From NCBI GenBank assembly GCA_910587465.1, contig CAJUMS010000001.1:76354-140353 (forward strand): a stretch of DNA of 64,000 nt. Reading direction: 5' to 3'. Below the pieces are notes generated by a model. That model saw only the letters and a program-made list of their open reading frames with translations, was not told the DNA's origin and searched no databases. Each line of letters begins with the position of its first letter. The first letter of the stretch is position 1. Made by a program: the position numbers and the translations under genes. Shown piece after piece: positions 1 to 7,821 of the stretch. The stretch comes from an uncultured Oscillospiraceae bacterium. GTDB lineage: Bacteria > Bacillota > Clostridia > Oscillospirales > Ruminococcaceae.

Positions 1-767
1 CGCTGATGAAGGAGCTTGAGGATATAAAGGCTACTACTCAGCCTAATGAGATACTGCTTGTCGTTGACTCTATGACGGGTCAGGACGCGGTGAACGTCGC
101 GGAAAGCTTTAACAGCGCACTGGACATCACGGGCGTAATTCTGACGAAGCTCGACGGCGATACGCGCGGAGGCGCGGCGCTGACGGTTCTCGCAATAACG
201 GGCAAGCCCATAAAGTTCGCGGGTATCGGCGAAAAGCCCGAGGATCTCGAGCAGTTTTATCCCGACAGAATGGCGAGCCGTATACTCGGAATGGGCGACG
301 TGCTCACGCTTATCGACAAGGCTAAGGCGTCCATTGACGAAAAGGCGGCGGAGAAGGCGGTCAAAAAGCTCCAGGAAAACAAGTTCGACATGAACGACCT
401 GTACGCGCAGTTTGAACAGATAGAAAAAATGGGCAATATACGCTCTATTCTGAATATGATCCCGGGCGTTGCGGGGAAGATCAAGGATGAGGATATCGAC
501 GAAAAGAAGATGCCGCACACTAAGGCGATAATCTCATCTATGACGAAAAAGGAGCGTGAAAAACCCTCCATTATCGACGCGAAACGCAAACGCAGAATTG
601 CCGCGGGTTCGGGTACGTCAGTCGAGGAGGTCAATCAGCTGCTCCGCCAGTTCGACCAGATGCAGAAGGTCATGAAGCAGATGGGCTTTGCGGGCAAGGG
701 CAAGAAAAAGCGTATGCCGAGGTTCCCCATGAATATGGGTGGAATGGGCGGTATGGGTGGTTTCTAA
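1..767 (+). CDS. ffh: Signal recognition particle GTPase Ffh, C-terminal part
   Basis: This is the end of the SRP54/Ffh protein, which binds SRP RNA and hydrophobic signal sequences and delivers ribosomes to FtsY at the membrane. The frame is open to the window edge, so the N domain and P-loop are missing. What remains has the GTPase motif TKLDGDTRGGAAL, the G-domain end GIGEKPEDLEQF, and a methionine-rich M domain with the RNA-binding segment RKRRIAAGSG. It ends in a short Gly-Met tail (GGMGGMGGF). The ffh-rpsP-khpA order is standard in Firmicutes. The identification is secure; only the 5' end is absent. Confidence 0.96.
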   Translation, partial: LMKELEDIKATTQPNEILLVVDSMTGQDAVNVAESFNSALDITGVILTKLDGDTRGGAALTVLAITGKPIKFAGIGEKPEDLEQFYPDRMASRILGMGDVLTLIDKAKASIDEKAAEKAVKKLQENKFDMNDLYAQFEQIEKMGNIRSILNMIPGVAGKIKDEDIDEKKMPHTKAIISSMTKKEREKPSIIDAKRKRRIAAGSGTSVEEVNQLLRQFDQMQKVMKQMGFAGKGKKKRMPRFPMNMGGMGGMGGF

Positions 768-1033
768 TGGGCGATACGACGACGGCTATTGTCATAACAG
801 TCTTTGGCACAGCGGTCGCGGTATATGGCGTACTGCTGATGGTCTTTGCAATAACGGGCAAGGGATCGACGAAAAAGCTTGAACCAAGGCACAGAGCAAG
901 GCTCGGCTGTTCGGCGTTCATGATAATTATATCGGAGTATGGCTCGTATCGCTTTGCATTACGGCATAAAACAAGCGTATGCTTGATTTTATATATAACG
1001 ATATTTGAAAGGAGATACATTTATGGCAGTTAA
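767..1033 (+). CDS. Possible small membrane protein between ffh and rpsP
   Basis: An 88-codon frame begins on the last base of the ffh stop codon (TAATG), which suggests translational coupling. The first 30 residues form one convincing hydrophobic segment (IVITVFGTAVAVYGVLLMVF), followed by basic residues. The rest is less protein-like, and the end overlaps the ribosome-binding site and first codons of rpsP. I do not recognise a family. It may be a real single-pass peptide with a poorly conserved tail, or chance. The overlap with rpsP argues for caution. Confidence 0.35.
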   Translation: MGDTTTAIVITVFGTAVAVYGVLLMVFAITGKGSTKKLEPRHRARLGCSAFMIIISEYGSYRFALRHKTSVCLILYITIFERRYIYGS

Positions 1034-1250
1034 AATCAGACTGAGAAGAATGGGTGCAAAGAAGGCACCTTTCTACCGTGTAGTTGTTGCCGACTCGCGT
1101 TTCCCGCGTGACGGCCGCTTCATCGAAGAGATCGGCTACTACGATCCTACCAAGGAGCCTGCTGTTGTCAACATAGACAAGGAGAAGGCAGAGGAATGGA
1201 TCAAGAAGGGCGCACAGCCTACCGACACAGTTAAGAGACTTTTAAAGTGA
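1023..1250 (+). CDS. rpsP: 30S ribosomal protein S16
   Basis: The protein is 75 residues long and begins MAVKIRLRRMGAKKAPFYRV, the conserved S16 N-terminus, followed by the family segment DSRFPRDGRFIEEIGYYDP. S16 helps assemble the 30S subunit 5' domain. An earlier TTG at 1005 is in frame, but AAAGGAG at 1008-1014 sits correctly for ATG 1023, which also matches the family start. khpA follows about 100 bp downstream. Confidence 0.97.
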   Translation: MAVKIRLRRMGAKKAPFYRVVVADSRFPRDGRFIEEIGYYDPTKEPAVVNIDKEKAEEWIKKGAQPTDTVKRLLK

Positions 1251-1347
1251 TTATTGAGCAAAGGTTAAATAGGCATAGGTATTTTAGAAATTCATCTTAT
1301 CCGGTCAATAATTTACCACGGCATTTAACCCCTATGGAGGGAAAGTT

Positions 1348-1584
1348 ATGATGAAAGAACTTCTTAGCACCATTGCTACTGCATTGGTAGAGGACAAGAC
1401 AGCCGTTGAAGTCAGCGTTGACGAGCCTAACGACGAGGGTGTTATCGTGTATCATCTGCACGTGGGTCCCGACGATATGGGCAGAGTTATCGGCAAGCAG
1501 GGACGTATCGCTAAAGCTATACGTACAGTAATGCGTGCGGGAGCTGTTCGTGCCAACGAGAAAATTTCCGTTGAGATCGACTGA
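1348..1584 (+). CDS. khpA: KH-domain RNA-binding protein KhpA
   Basis: This 78-residue protein is a single KH domain with the RNA-binding loop GRVIGKQGRIAKAIR (G-x-x-G as GKQG). KhpA (YlqC) partners with KhpB/Jag and influences cell elongation and RNA metabolism in Firmicutes. GGAGG at 1336-1340 is 7 bases from the chosen ATG; a second ATG at 1351 is also possible. In most Firmicutes rimM and trmD follow, but here a small iron-sulfur-type protein does. Confidence 0.95.
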   Translation: MMKELLSTIATALVEDKTAVEVSVDEPNDEGVIVYHLHVGPDDMGRVIGKQGRIAKAIRTVMRAGAVRANEKISVEID

Positions 1585-1709
1585 TTTGGAAATTGCGGCA
1601 CATACTAAGTGCGGGCGGTATAGAAGTATTTCGGTGTCGGACGAATACGTTTGACGCCGAAATTTTCTCTAAAGCGTATCTGTGTGCCGCTGTTTTGTGA
1701 GGTGATATT

Positions 1710-1910
1710 ATGGCAGTCAAAGAAAACGATAACAAAGAAATAGTGGAAATGATACGTGAGGGGCTAAAGAAAAGCGGAGGATACTGTCCGTGTCGCCGCG
1801 AAAAAAATCCCGAGAACAAGTGTATCTGCGAGGAATTCAGGCGACAAATTGCCGATCCCGATTTTGAGGGCTTTTGTCACTGTATGCTGTATTATAAATC
1901 TAAGGACTGA
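1710..1910 (+). CDS. Ferredoxin-thioredoxin reductase catalytic-subunit-like protein
   Basis: This 66-residue protein has six cysteines in three CxC pairs: CPC at residues 26-28, CIC at 38-40 and CHC at 56-58. That is the signature of the catalytic beta subunit of ferredoxin-thioredoxin reductase, whose [4Fe-4S] cluster and adjacent disulfide pass electrons from ferredoxin to thioredoxin. The spacing between pairs differs from the plant/cyanobacterial enzyme, and no variable subunit is nearby, as is usual for short bacterial homologs. AGGTGAT precedes the ATG. A role in disulfide reduction is likely; the partner is unknown. Confidence 0.8.
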   Translation: MAVKENDNKEIVEMIREGLKKSGGYCPCRREKNPENKCICEEFRRQIADPDFEGFCHCMLYYKSKD

Positions 1911-1927
1911 TTTTTTTTATTTTCCTC

Positions 1928-1958
1928 TTGACTTTGACACGATGTCATACGTTATAAT
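1928..1958 (+). promoter_or_regulatory. MerR-type promoter with internal dyad (copy 1)
   Basis: A -35 box TTGACT (1928-1933) and -10 box TATAAT (1953-1958) are separated by 19 bp, the overlong spacer typical of MerR-activated promoters. A perfect dyad TGACA-cga-TGTCA (1935-1947) lies inside the spacer, where MerR proteins bind. It drives the merR gene at 1982, so autoregulation is likely. Confidence 0.8.
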
Positions 1959-1981
1959 TAAAGTCGGAAGGAGAGATGTAT

Positions 1982-2977
1982 ATGGAGCTTACAATAAGCC
2001 AAGTAACGCAAAGCCTTGACGTAACGCCGAGAATGCTGCGGTATTATGAGAAAATGGGGCTGATAACCCCGTTTCATAAGGACAACTATGCATATAGGTG
2101 CTATGACGAGGAGACCATAAAGCGCTTGCAGCTCATCATCGTTATGCGTAAACTGCGTATACCGTTAAAGAAGATCGCGGTGATATTGCAGGACAGCGGT
2201 CAGATGAAGACGCTGGAAATTCTCCGCGAGAGCGTTGAGGAGCTCGACGGTGAGATAAAGTCGCTCGAGACCGTCCGCAGCGCGCTGAATATGTTTATAT
2301 CACATCTTGACGAGGCGACACAGGCAAAGGCGCGGGTGTATCTGCTCGGCAACAATGTGCTTATGAAGGCAGTCGACGCTCTTTCTCTTCCTAAAACGAC
2401 TTTAAAGGAGAAAACAACAAGCCTTAGCGATCTGGACAGGGCTAACGAGAACCTTGACAAGCACCTGAATGTACGAATATTGATGCTGCCGCCGTTTACC
2501 GTCGCGTCTAATCACGTTATCGGAGAAGACCCCGAAGAATCGGTCGGCGACCTTATTGATAAATTTATCCGTGACAGCAGGCTGTACGAGATCAAGCCGG
2601 ATTCGCGGTATTTCGGTTTCAATCACCCAAACCCGGGAGTTCTCGAGGACGGTATCCACGGCTACGAGGTCTGGGTGACTATTCCCGACGATATGGACGT
2701 TCCCGCGCCTATGACCAAGAAGAAATTTAGGGGCGGTCTGTATGCCGCAATGACTATTAAATTCCCCGAGTTTCAGCTCTGGTGCGAGCTCAACAGGTGG
2801 GTTTGGGAAAGCGCCGAGTATGAGGCGGATTACAGTGAGCTCGGTGCCGAAAATATGAACGGCTGTCTGGAGGAACATTTGAACTGGGTATACTCCTCGC
2901 ATATGGGCTGGCCCGAAAACGGTATCGGAGGACAGCTTGATCTGCTGCTTCCGATAAAGAGGAGAGAAAAAAGATAA
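1982..2977 (+). CDS. MerR-family activator with GyrI-like ligand-binding domain
   Basis: The N-terminal ~70 residues are a MerR winged helix (ISQVTQSLDVTPRMLRYYEK). A coiled-coil dimer helix follows, then a C-terminal GyrI/AraC-effector-like domain starting near LNVRILMLPPFTVASN. The layout matches BmrR/TipA-type regulators that sense amphipathic drugs or metabolites. ATG 1982 is preferred over ATG 1976 because AAGGAG (1968-1973) is 8 bases away rather than 2. The C-terminal domain is closely similar to the stand-alone protein encoded at 3111, and both genes have the same promoter type. The ligand is unknown. Confidence 0.9.
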   Translation: MELTISQVTQSLDVTPRMLRYYEKMGLITPFHKDNYAYRCYDEETIKRLQLIIVMRKLRIPLKKIAVILQDSGQMKTLEILRESVEELDGEIKSLETVRSALNMFISHLDEATQAKARVYLLGNNVLMKAVDALSLPKTTLKEKTTSLSDLDRANENLDKHLNVRILMLPPFTVASNHVIGEDPEESVGDLIDKFIRDSRLYEIKPDSRYFGFNHPNPGVLEDGIHGYEVWVTIPDDMDVPAPMTKKKFRGGLYAAMTIKFPEFQLWCELNRWVWESAEYEADYSELGAENMNGCLEEHLNWVYSSHMGWPENGIGGQLDLLLPIKRREKR

Positions 2978-3028
2978 TAATTTAAAGGTAAGCGTCCGGC
3001 GCTTGCCTTTTATTTTTTCGCAAAGCAC

Positions 3029-3059
3029 TTGACTTTGACACGGTGTCATACATTATAAT
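3029..3059 (+). promoter_or_regulatory. MerR-type promoter with internal dyad (copy 2)
   Basis: TTGACT (3029-3034) and TATAAT (3054-3059) have a 19-bp spacer containing TGACA-cgg-TGTCA (3036-3048). Apart from a few bases it is identical to the promoter at 1928, so the regulator at 1982 very probably controls the 3111 gene too. Confidence 0.8.
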
Positions 3060-3110
3060 GAACGGAGACAGAGCCATTCTGCCGAATAACATATCAAAGG
3101 AGAACGAAAA

Positions 3111-3692
3111 TTGAGCGATATCAGCAATGAGCTTAACGTAAGAATAGTACTGCTGCCGCCCATGACGGTCGCGTCCTATCACTGCATCGGCGACGATCCC
3201 GAGGAAGAGGTTTTTGGCGTGATGACCGACTTTGCGCAGAAGATACGTCTTTATGAGATCAAGCCCGATGCGAGAATGTTCGGCTTTAACCGTCCCAACC
3301 CGGGAGTGCTTGAGAACGGAGCACACGGCTATGAGGTATGGGTCACGATACCCGAGGATATGGAGCTTCCCGAGCCGCTTGTCAAAAAGCACTATGCCGG
3401 CGGGAGACTGTACGCGGTGCTTTCTATTCGCTTTCCCGAGTTTCAGCTTTGGGGAGACCTGATAAATTGGGTCAACAACAGCGAGCAGTACGAAACGGAC
3501 TATACCGAAGAGGAGCTTGCGGGACAAATAGGCGGCTTCGAGGAAGAGCTTAACTGGGCTTACGGCGCGCTCAACGGTTGGCCGGAGGAGACAAGCGGGC
3601 AGATAGATATAATGGTTCCGATAAAAAAGATAAATAATGCCCCCGAAAAAATCGGGGGCATTATCGTATTATTTAACCAAGCCTGCTCATGA
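3111..3692 (+). CDS. GyrI-like small-molecule-binding protein
   Basis: This is a stand-alone GyrI-like domain of about 170 residues, paralogous to the C-terminal half of the MerR regulator just upstream; both share segments such as RPNPGVLE/HPNPGVLE and HGYEVWVTIP. Such proteins bind, and some hydrolyse, toxic hydrophobic compounds. The start is TTG, placed 8 bases after AAAGGAGA. The frame does not stop where the paralog ends (PIKRREKR). It runs through the terminator hairpin at 3634-3664 and 20 bases into the opposite gene, adding about 20 unlikely residues. Losing one base in the A6 run near 3621 would restore a stop after PIKR. Confidence 0.85.
   Translation: MSDISNELNVRIVLLPPMTVASYHCIGDDPEEEVFGVMTDFAQKIRLYEIKPDARMFGFNRPNPGVLENGAHGYEVWVTIPEDMELPEPLVKKHYAGGRLYAVLSIRFPEFQLWGDLINWVNNSEQYETDYTEEELAGQIGGFEEELNWAYGALNGWPEETSGQIDIMVPIKKINNAPEKIGGIIVLFNQACS
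3634..3664. terminator. Bidirectional rho-independent terminator
   Basis: ATAATGCCCCCGA and TCGGGGGCATTAT form a 13-bp stem with a five-A loop. T-rich sequence flanks both sides, so it can stop both the 3111 gene and the convergent epimerase gene. Confidence 0.85.
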
Positions 3693-4842
3693 CCTCAAGA
3701 CACATTCTTCCGTTGTGATACGGGCACTTCCATGGGTCAACTATGTTGTTTTTCGGGTCGGGTTTTCCGTTATCGTCGAGAGACCACTGCCACTCGCCGC
3801 CCGTCCGCTTGTCGGAGATGTTGTTCCTGATAAAGCTCCAGATGTTTTCCGCAAGTGTGAGATAGTCTCCGTAGCCGCGCTGATGTGCATTCAGAAAACC
3901 GACGACGCTCTCCGCCTGCACCCACCAGATGCGCTGACGATTGACAACGCCCTTATCGCACTCGTTGAGCAGCGAGCCGCTGTCCTTATCGTAGGCGATT
4001 TTTGCGATCTTCGCGGCGATACGGCTGTTCATATCGCGGAACTTTTTCGCGAATTCCTCATCGCCGATAACGTCAGCGGCGCGGTCAATGAGCCATGCCG
4101 CCTCGATATCGTGACCGTAGCTGTACACGTCACCGATCTCGTTCATATTCTTGTCGAAAAACACCATGAGCTTGTCGCCGTTCTTGTCAAATATCTTATC
4201 GTAGGTGACGTTCATCTGAAACTTCAGCCGCTCAAGGACTTTCTCGTTCTTGTCCGCGAGATACAGCTCGGTGTACGCCTCCATAAGGTGGAGCGTGGTG
4301 TTCATGGTCTTGTCCGCCATTAAGCCGTTCTCGGAAAGCTCATCGTTGGCGAGCTCATTTTTAAGGTCACGGGAGAGCTTTTCGCGATAGGCGATATCGT
4401 CCGCATGGTTATTCTCTATCAAATCAAACACCTTATACGCGATATCAAGCGCGTTTTTATCTCCGCACGCGCGGTAATAGCTCGCCAAAGCGTAGATAAA
4501 AAACGCCTGACAGTAGCTGTGTTTCATATCGTCGGATGGGGTGCCGTCGTAATTCATCATCCAGTAAACGCCGCCGTACTCCTTGTCATAGCACTTTTCT
4601 GTGAGGAACTCATAGGCGTGCTGTGCGTTGTCGAGCAGCGCGGGGTCTTTAAGCGCCATATACGCGTTGGAGTAGAACCACAATATGCGCGAGTGGAGAA
4701 TTACGCCCTTTTCGGATTTCTTGTTCACGTTCAGGGCGCTGTCGACCTCTCCGTACCAGCCGCCGAATTCGTCGTCACGCAGATTATTCCAGAAAGGGAT
4801 AATGTGATCCGTAAGCTCGCTTTTTATTTCGTCTAACATCAT
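3673..4842 (-). CDS. ce: Cellobiose 2-epimerase (AGE family)
   Basis: This 389-residue protein closely resembles the Ruminococcus albus enzyme, which converts the reducing-end glucose of cellobiose to mannose, giving 4-O-beta-glucosyl-mannose. It acts in the cytosol and feeds the mannobiose/glucosyl-mannose phosphorylase route. Visible family features of the (alpha/alpha)6 barrel include GVILHSRILWFYSNAY with Arg52, H185 (TLHLMEAYTEL), H244 (YSYGHDIEAAW) and H376 (CPYHNGRMC), matching the catalytic Arg/His set. The length equals that of the R. albus enzyme. It lies downstream of secA and is convergent with the 3111 gene. N-acylglucosamine 2-epimerase is the alternative, but the similarity favours cellobiose. 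Confidence 0.92.
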   Translation of the reverse strand: MMLDEIKSELTDHIIPFWNNLRDDEFGGWYGEVDSALNVNKKSEKGVILHSRILWFYSNAYMALKDPALLDNAQHAYEFLTEKCYDKEYGGVYWMMNYDGTPSDDMKHSYCQAFFIYALASYYRACGDKNALDIAYKVFDLIENNHADDIAYREKLSRDLKNELANDELSENGLMADKTMNTTLHLMEAYTELYLADKNEKVLERLKFQMNVTYDKIFDKNGDKLMVFFDKNMNEIGDVYSYGHDIEAAWLIDRAADVIGDEEFAKKFRDMNSRIAAKIAKIAYDKDSGSLLNECDKGVVNRQRIWWVQAESVVGFLNAHQRGYGDYLTLAENIWSFIRNNISDKRTGGEWQWSLDDNGKPDPKNNIVDPWKCPYHNGRMCLEVMSRLG

Positions 4843-4870
4843 TTGCTGTCTGTCCTTTCGTTACTTAAGT

Positions 4871-4895
4871 TTTCCCCGCTTAATAAGCGGGGAAA
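4871..4895. other. Intergenic hairpin between secA and cellobiose epimerase
   Basis: TTTCCCCGCTT and AAGCGGGGAAA form an 11-bp stem with a 3-base loop. In the minus direction, the direction of both flanking genes, no T-run follows. It may be a weak terminator, an mRNA stability element or a processing site. The T-rich side faces the plus strand. Confidence 0.5.
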
Positions 4896-4902
4896 TATTT
4901 TA

Positions 4903-7587
4903 TTACTTCTTGCCCTTCTTTTTCTTTTCGGCGCGTTTTTCACTTCTGTACGGCGTCTGAGGTCCGCCCGCATTGGGAGCATCGGGGCGCATTACCTGCT
5001 CGCGCTGAATGGGTGCCTGCATACGCACGGGAATGGTGAGCACGAGCTTTACCGTTTCCTCGCGGATTGCCGCGATCATCTCATCGAACATCGCAAATCC
5101 CTCGAAGCGGTACTCGTCAACGGGATTGCGCTGTGCGTAGCCGCGCAGACCGATACCGTTTTTCAGCTCGTCCATAGCGTCGATATGATCCGTCCAGTGA
5201 CGATCTACCGTTTTCAGCAGGCACACGCGCTCGATCTCGCGCATGCTCTCGCTGCCGAGCTCCTTCTCGCGGAGCTTATACATAAGCTCGCCGCGTTTCT
5301 TGACAAGCTCGATAACGTCCTTCTGGGAAATATCGTTAAGATCGATAATATCATACCGCAGATCAGTATCCATAAGGTACAAATTCATATAATGAGAGCG
5401 CAGACCGTCCAGATTCCAGCCTTCGGCTACGGTATCCGAACAGTACATCTTTACCGTCTCCTCGATATCCTGGTTCATCATCTGCACAATGTTGTCATGG
5501 ATGTCCTCGCCGTCGAGAACTTTTCTTCTCTGAGAGTAAATCGTATGGCGCATACGCGACATAACGTCGTCGAAATCGAGTACATGCTTACGGATAGAGA
5601 AGTTATTGCCCTCTATCTTCATCTGTGCCGACTCGATAGCCTTGGACAGGAATCCTGCCTCGATAGGCACGTCCTCATCAAAGTTCATGGTCTCCATAAG
5701 GCGCTGTACGCGTTCGCCGCCGAACAGACGCATAAGATCGTCCTCAAGCGAGATGTAGAAACAGCTCTCGCCGGGATCGCCCTGACGTCCCGCACGTCCG
5801 CGGAGCTGATTGTCGATACGTCTCGACTCGTGACGCTCCGTACCTATAATAAACAGACCGCCCGCATTACGCACTTCCTCCGCCTCGGGCTTGATATTCT
5901 CCTCATACTTCGCGTTCAGCTCCTGATACTTTTGACGAGCTGCGATGATTTCCTCATCGTCGGTCTCTGCAAAGCCCGTCGCCTCCTGAATGAGCTTTTC
6001 GGAATAGTCGAGCTTGCGCATTTCGGCAAGCGCCAGATACTCCGCGTTACCGCCCAGCTTGATATCCGTACCGCGTCCCGCCATATTCGTCGCGATAGTT
6101 ACCGCGTTCTTTTTGCCCGCCTGCGCGACGATCTCCGCCTCGCGCTCGTGGTTCTTCGCGTTAAGCACCTCGTGCTTGATACCGCGCGCCTTGAGGAGCT
6201 TTGAAAGCTGCTCGGACTTCTCGATAGTCACCGTGCCGACAAGCACAGGCTGACCCTTTTTATGACATTCCTCCACCTGATCGCATACGGCTTTCAGCTT
6301 ACCGTGGACATTCTTGTATATCTTATCGTGGTTATCTATACGGATAACGGGCTTGTTGGTGGGTATCTCGATAACATCAAGCGAGTATATCTGTCTGAAC
6401 TCGTCCTCCTCGGTCATTGCCGTACCCGTCATACCCGACAGCTTGTTATAGAGACGGAAGAAATTCTGGAACGTAATAGTCGCGAGCGTCTTGCTCTCGT
6501 GGTTTACCTTTACGCCCTCCTTAGCCTCGATAGCCTGGTGTAAGCCCTGATTGTAGCGGCGGCCAAACATCAAACGGCCCGTGAACTCATCAACAATGAC
6601 TATCTCGCCGTCGCGGATAACGTAGTCTACGTCAAGCTTCATAATACCGTTCGCGCGGATAGCCTGGTTGATATGGTGGAGCAGCGTCATATTCTCGGGA
6701 TCCATAAGGTTCTCGACGTTGAAGTACTTCTCCGCCTTGGCAACGCCCGAAGGCAGAAGGTTACAGGTCTTTTCCTTTTCGTCGACAAGGTAGTCTCCGT
6801 CGAAGTTCTTGTCGTACTCCTCCTTGGTGTCTATCTCAACGACCTTGTCCATTTTGAGTGTTTTGGCAAATCTGTCCGCCTTTTCGTACAGATCGCTGGA
6901 CTTTTCGCCCTGACCCGAGATTATAAGCGGTGTTCTCGCCTCGTCTATGAGAATAGAATCCACCTCGTCTACTATCGCGAAATTAGGCTCGCGCTGCACG
7001 AGATCCTTCTTGTAAATACACATATTGTCGCGCAGATAGTCGAAGCCCAGCTCGTTGTTGGTAGCGTAGGTGATATCGCAGGCATACGCGGCGCGGCGCT
7101 GATCGTTGTTCAGTTCATGCGTAATAAGCCCGACTGTCAGCCCCATAAAACGGTGTACCTTAGCCATAAGCTCGCTGTCGCGCTTTGCAAGGTAGTCGTT
7201 GACCGTAACGATATGCACGCCCTTGCCCGTAAGCGCGTTAAGATAGGACGGCAGGCTTGCTACGAATGTCTTACCCTCGCCTGTTCTCATTTCGGCGATA
7301 CGTCCTTGGTGAAGGACGATGCCGCCTATGATCTGCACGGGATAGTGACGTATGCCGATAACGCGGTCGGATGCCTCGCGGCAAGCGGCAAACGCCTCGG
7401 GCAGGATATCGTCAAGAGTCTCGCCGTTGGCGAGACGCTCCTTCAGGATACCCGTCTGAGATTTAAGCTCATTGTCGGACATCGCCTTGTACTTGTCCTC
7501 AAGGTCGAGAACCGCCTGCTTTATCGGCTCGATACGCTTAAGCTCGCGTGAAGAATAAGTTCCGAAGATAGATTTGATAATTCCCAT
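4903..7587 (-). CDS. secA: Preprotein translocase ATPase SecA
   Basis: SecA is the motor that pushes secretory preproteins through SecYEG. The 894-residue protein shows the Walker A region MRTGEGKT, the DEAD-type Walker B region DEVDSILIDEARTPL, the preprotein cross-linking domain, the second nucleotide fold motif NMAGRGTDIKLGG, and the helical scaffold/wing region ending near IREETVKLVL. The tail is lysine-rich and lacks the C-terminal zinc-binding SEC-C motif found in many SecA proteins. The start MGIIKSIFG is typical. A consensus promoter lies about 80 bp upstream. Confidence 0.97.
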   Translation of the reverse strand: MGIIKSIFGTYSSRELKRIEPIKQAVLDLEDKYKAMSDNELKSQTGILKERLANGETLDDILPEAFAACREASDRVIGIRHYPVQIIGGIVLHQGRIAEMRTGEGKTFVASLPSYLNALTGKGVHIVTVNDYLAKRDSELMAKVHRFMGLTVGLITHELNNDQRRAAYACDITYATNNELGFDYLRDNMCIYKKDLVQREPNFAIVDEVDSILIDEARTPLIISGQGEKSSDLYEKADRFAKTLKMDKVVEIDTKEEYDKNFDGDYLVDEKEKTCNLLPSGVAKAEKYFNVENLMDPENMTLLHHINQAIRANGIMKLDVDYVIRDGEIVIVDEFTGRLMFGRRYNQGLHQAIEAKEGVKVNHESKTLATITFQNFFRLYNKLSGMTGTAMTEEDEFRQIYSLDVIEIPTNKPVIRIDNHDKIYKNVHGKLKAVCDQVEECHKKGQPVLVGTVTIEKSEQLSKLLKARGIKHEVLNAKNHEREAEIVAQAGKKNAVTIATNMAGRGTDIKLGGNAEYLALAEMRKLDYSEKLIQEATGFAETDDEEIIAARQKYQELNAKYEENIKPEAEEVRNAGGLFIIGTERHESRRIDNQLRGRAGRQGDPGESCFYISLEDDLMRLFGGERVQRLMETMNFDEDVPIEAGFLSKAIESAQMKIEGNNFSIRKHVLDFDDVMSRMRHTIYSQRRKVLDGEDIHDNIVQMMNQDIEETVKMYCSDTVAEGWNLDGLRSHYMNLYLMDTDLRYDIIDLNDISQKDVIELVKKRGELMYKLREKELGSESMREIERVCLLKTVDRHWTDHIDAMDELKNGIGLRGYAQRNPVDEYRFEGFAMFDEMIAAIREETVKLVLTIPVRMQAPIQREQVMRPDAPNAGGPQTPYRSEKRAEKKKKGKK

Positions 7588-7665
7588 ATTTTACCTTTCC
7601 TTTGTTGAGAGGGCTTGCGGCACTCCCCTGTACACATAAAAAGTATAAACAAATATACAATTTAT

Positions 7666-7694
7666 ATTATACACCCAAAACACGGTTTTGTCAA
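7666..7694 (-). promoter_or_regulatory. SigmaA promoter of secA
   Basis: Read on the minus strand, TTGACA (7694-7689) and TATAAT (7671-7666) are separated by 17 bp, a perfect vegetative promoter about 80 bp from the secA start. Confidence 0.85.
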
Positions 7695-7821
7695 TAGTAA
7701 TAAATAAAGAAAGAAAGAGGGAGCGATTTTTTTCGCGCAAAAAATATTTTTGCAACCTTTTTGACCGCTCAATCGTGTTATCGGTGAAAGGCTTTTTTTA
7801 ACACGTTTTTGGAGGACGACT

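Noticed and set aside
4843..7551. Long open frames on the plus strand opposite secA (453, 93 and 292 codons)
   Set aside because: They are shadows of secA in the opposite strand, lack ribosome sites and have unnatural composition.
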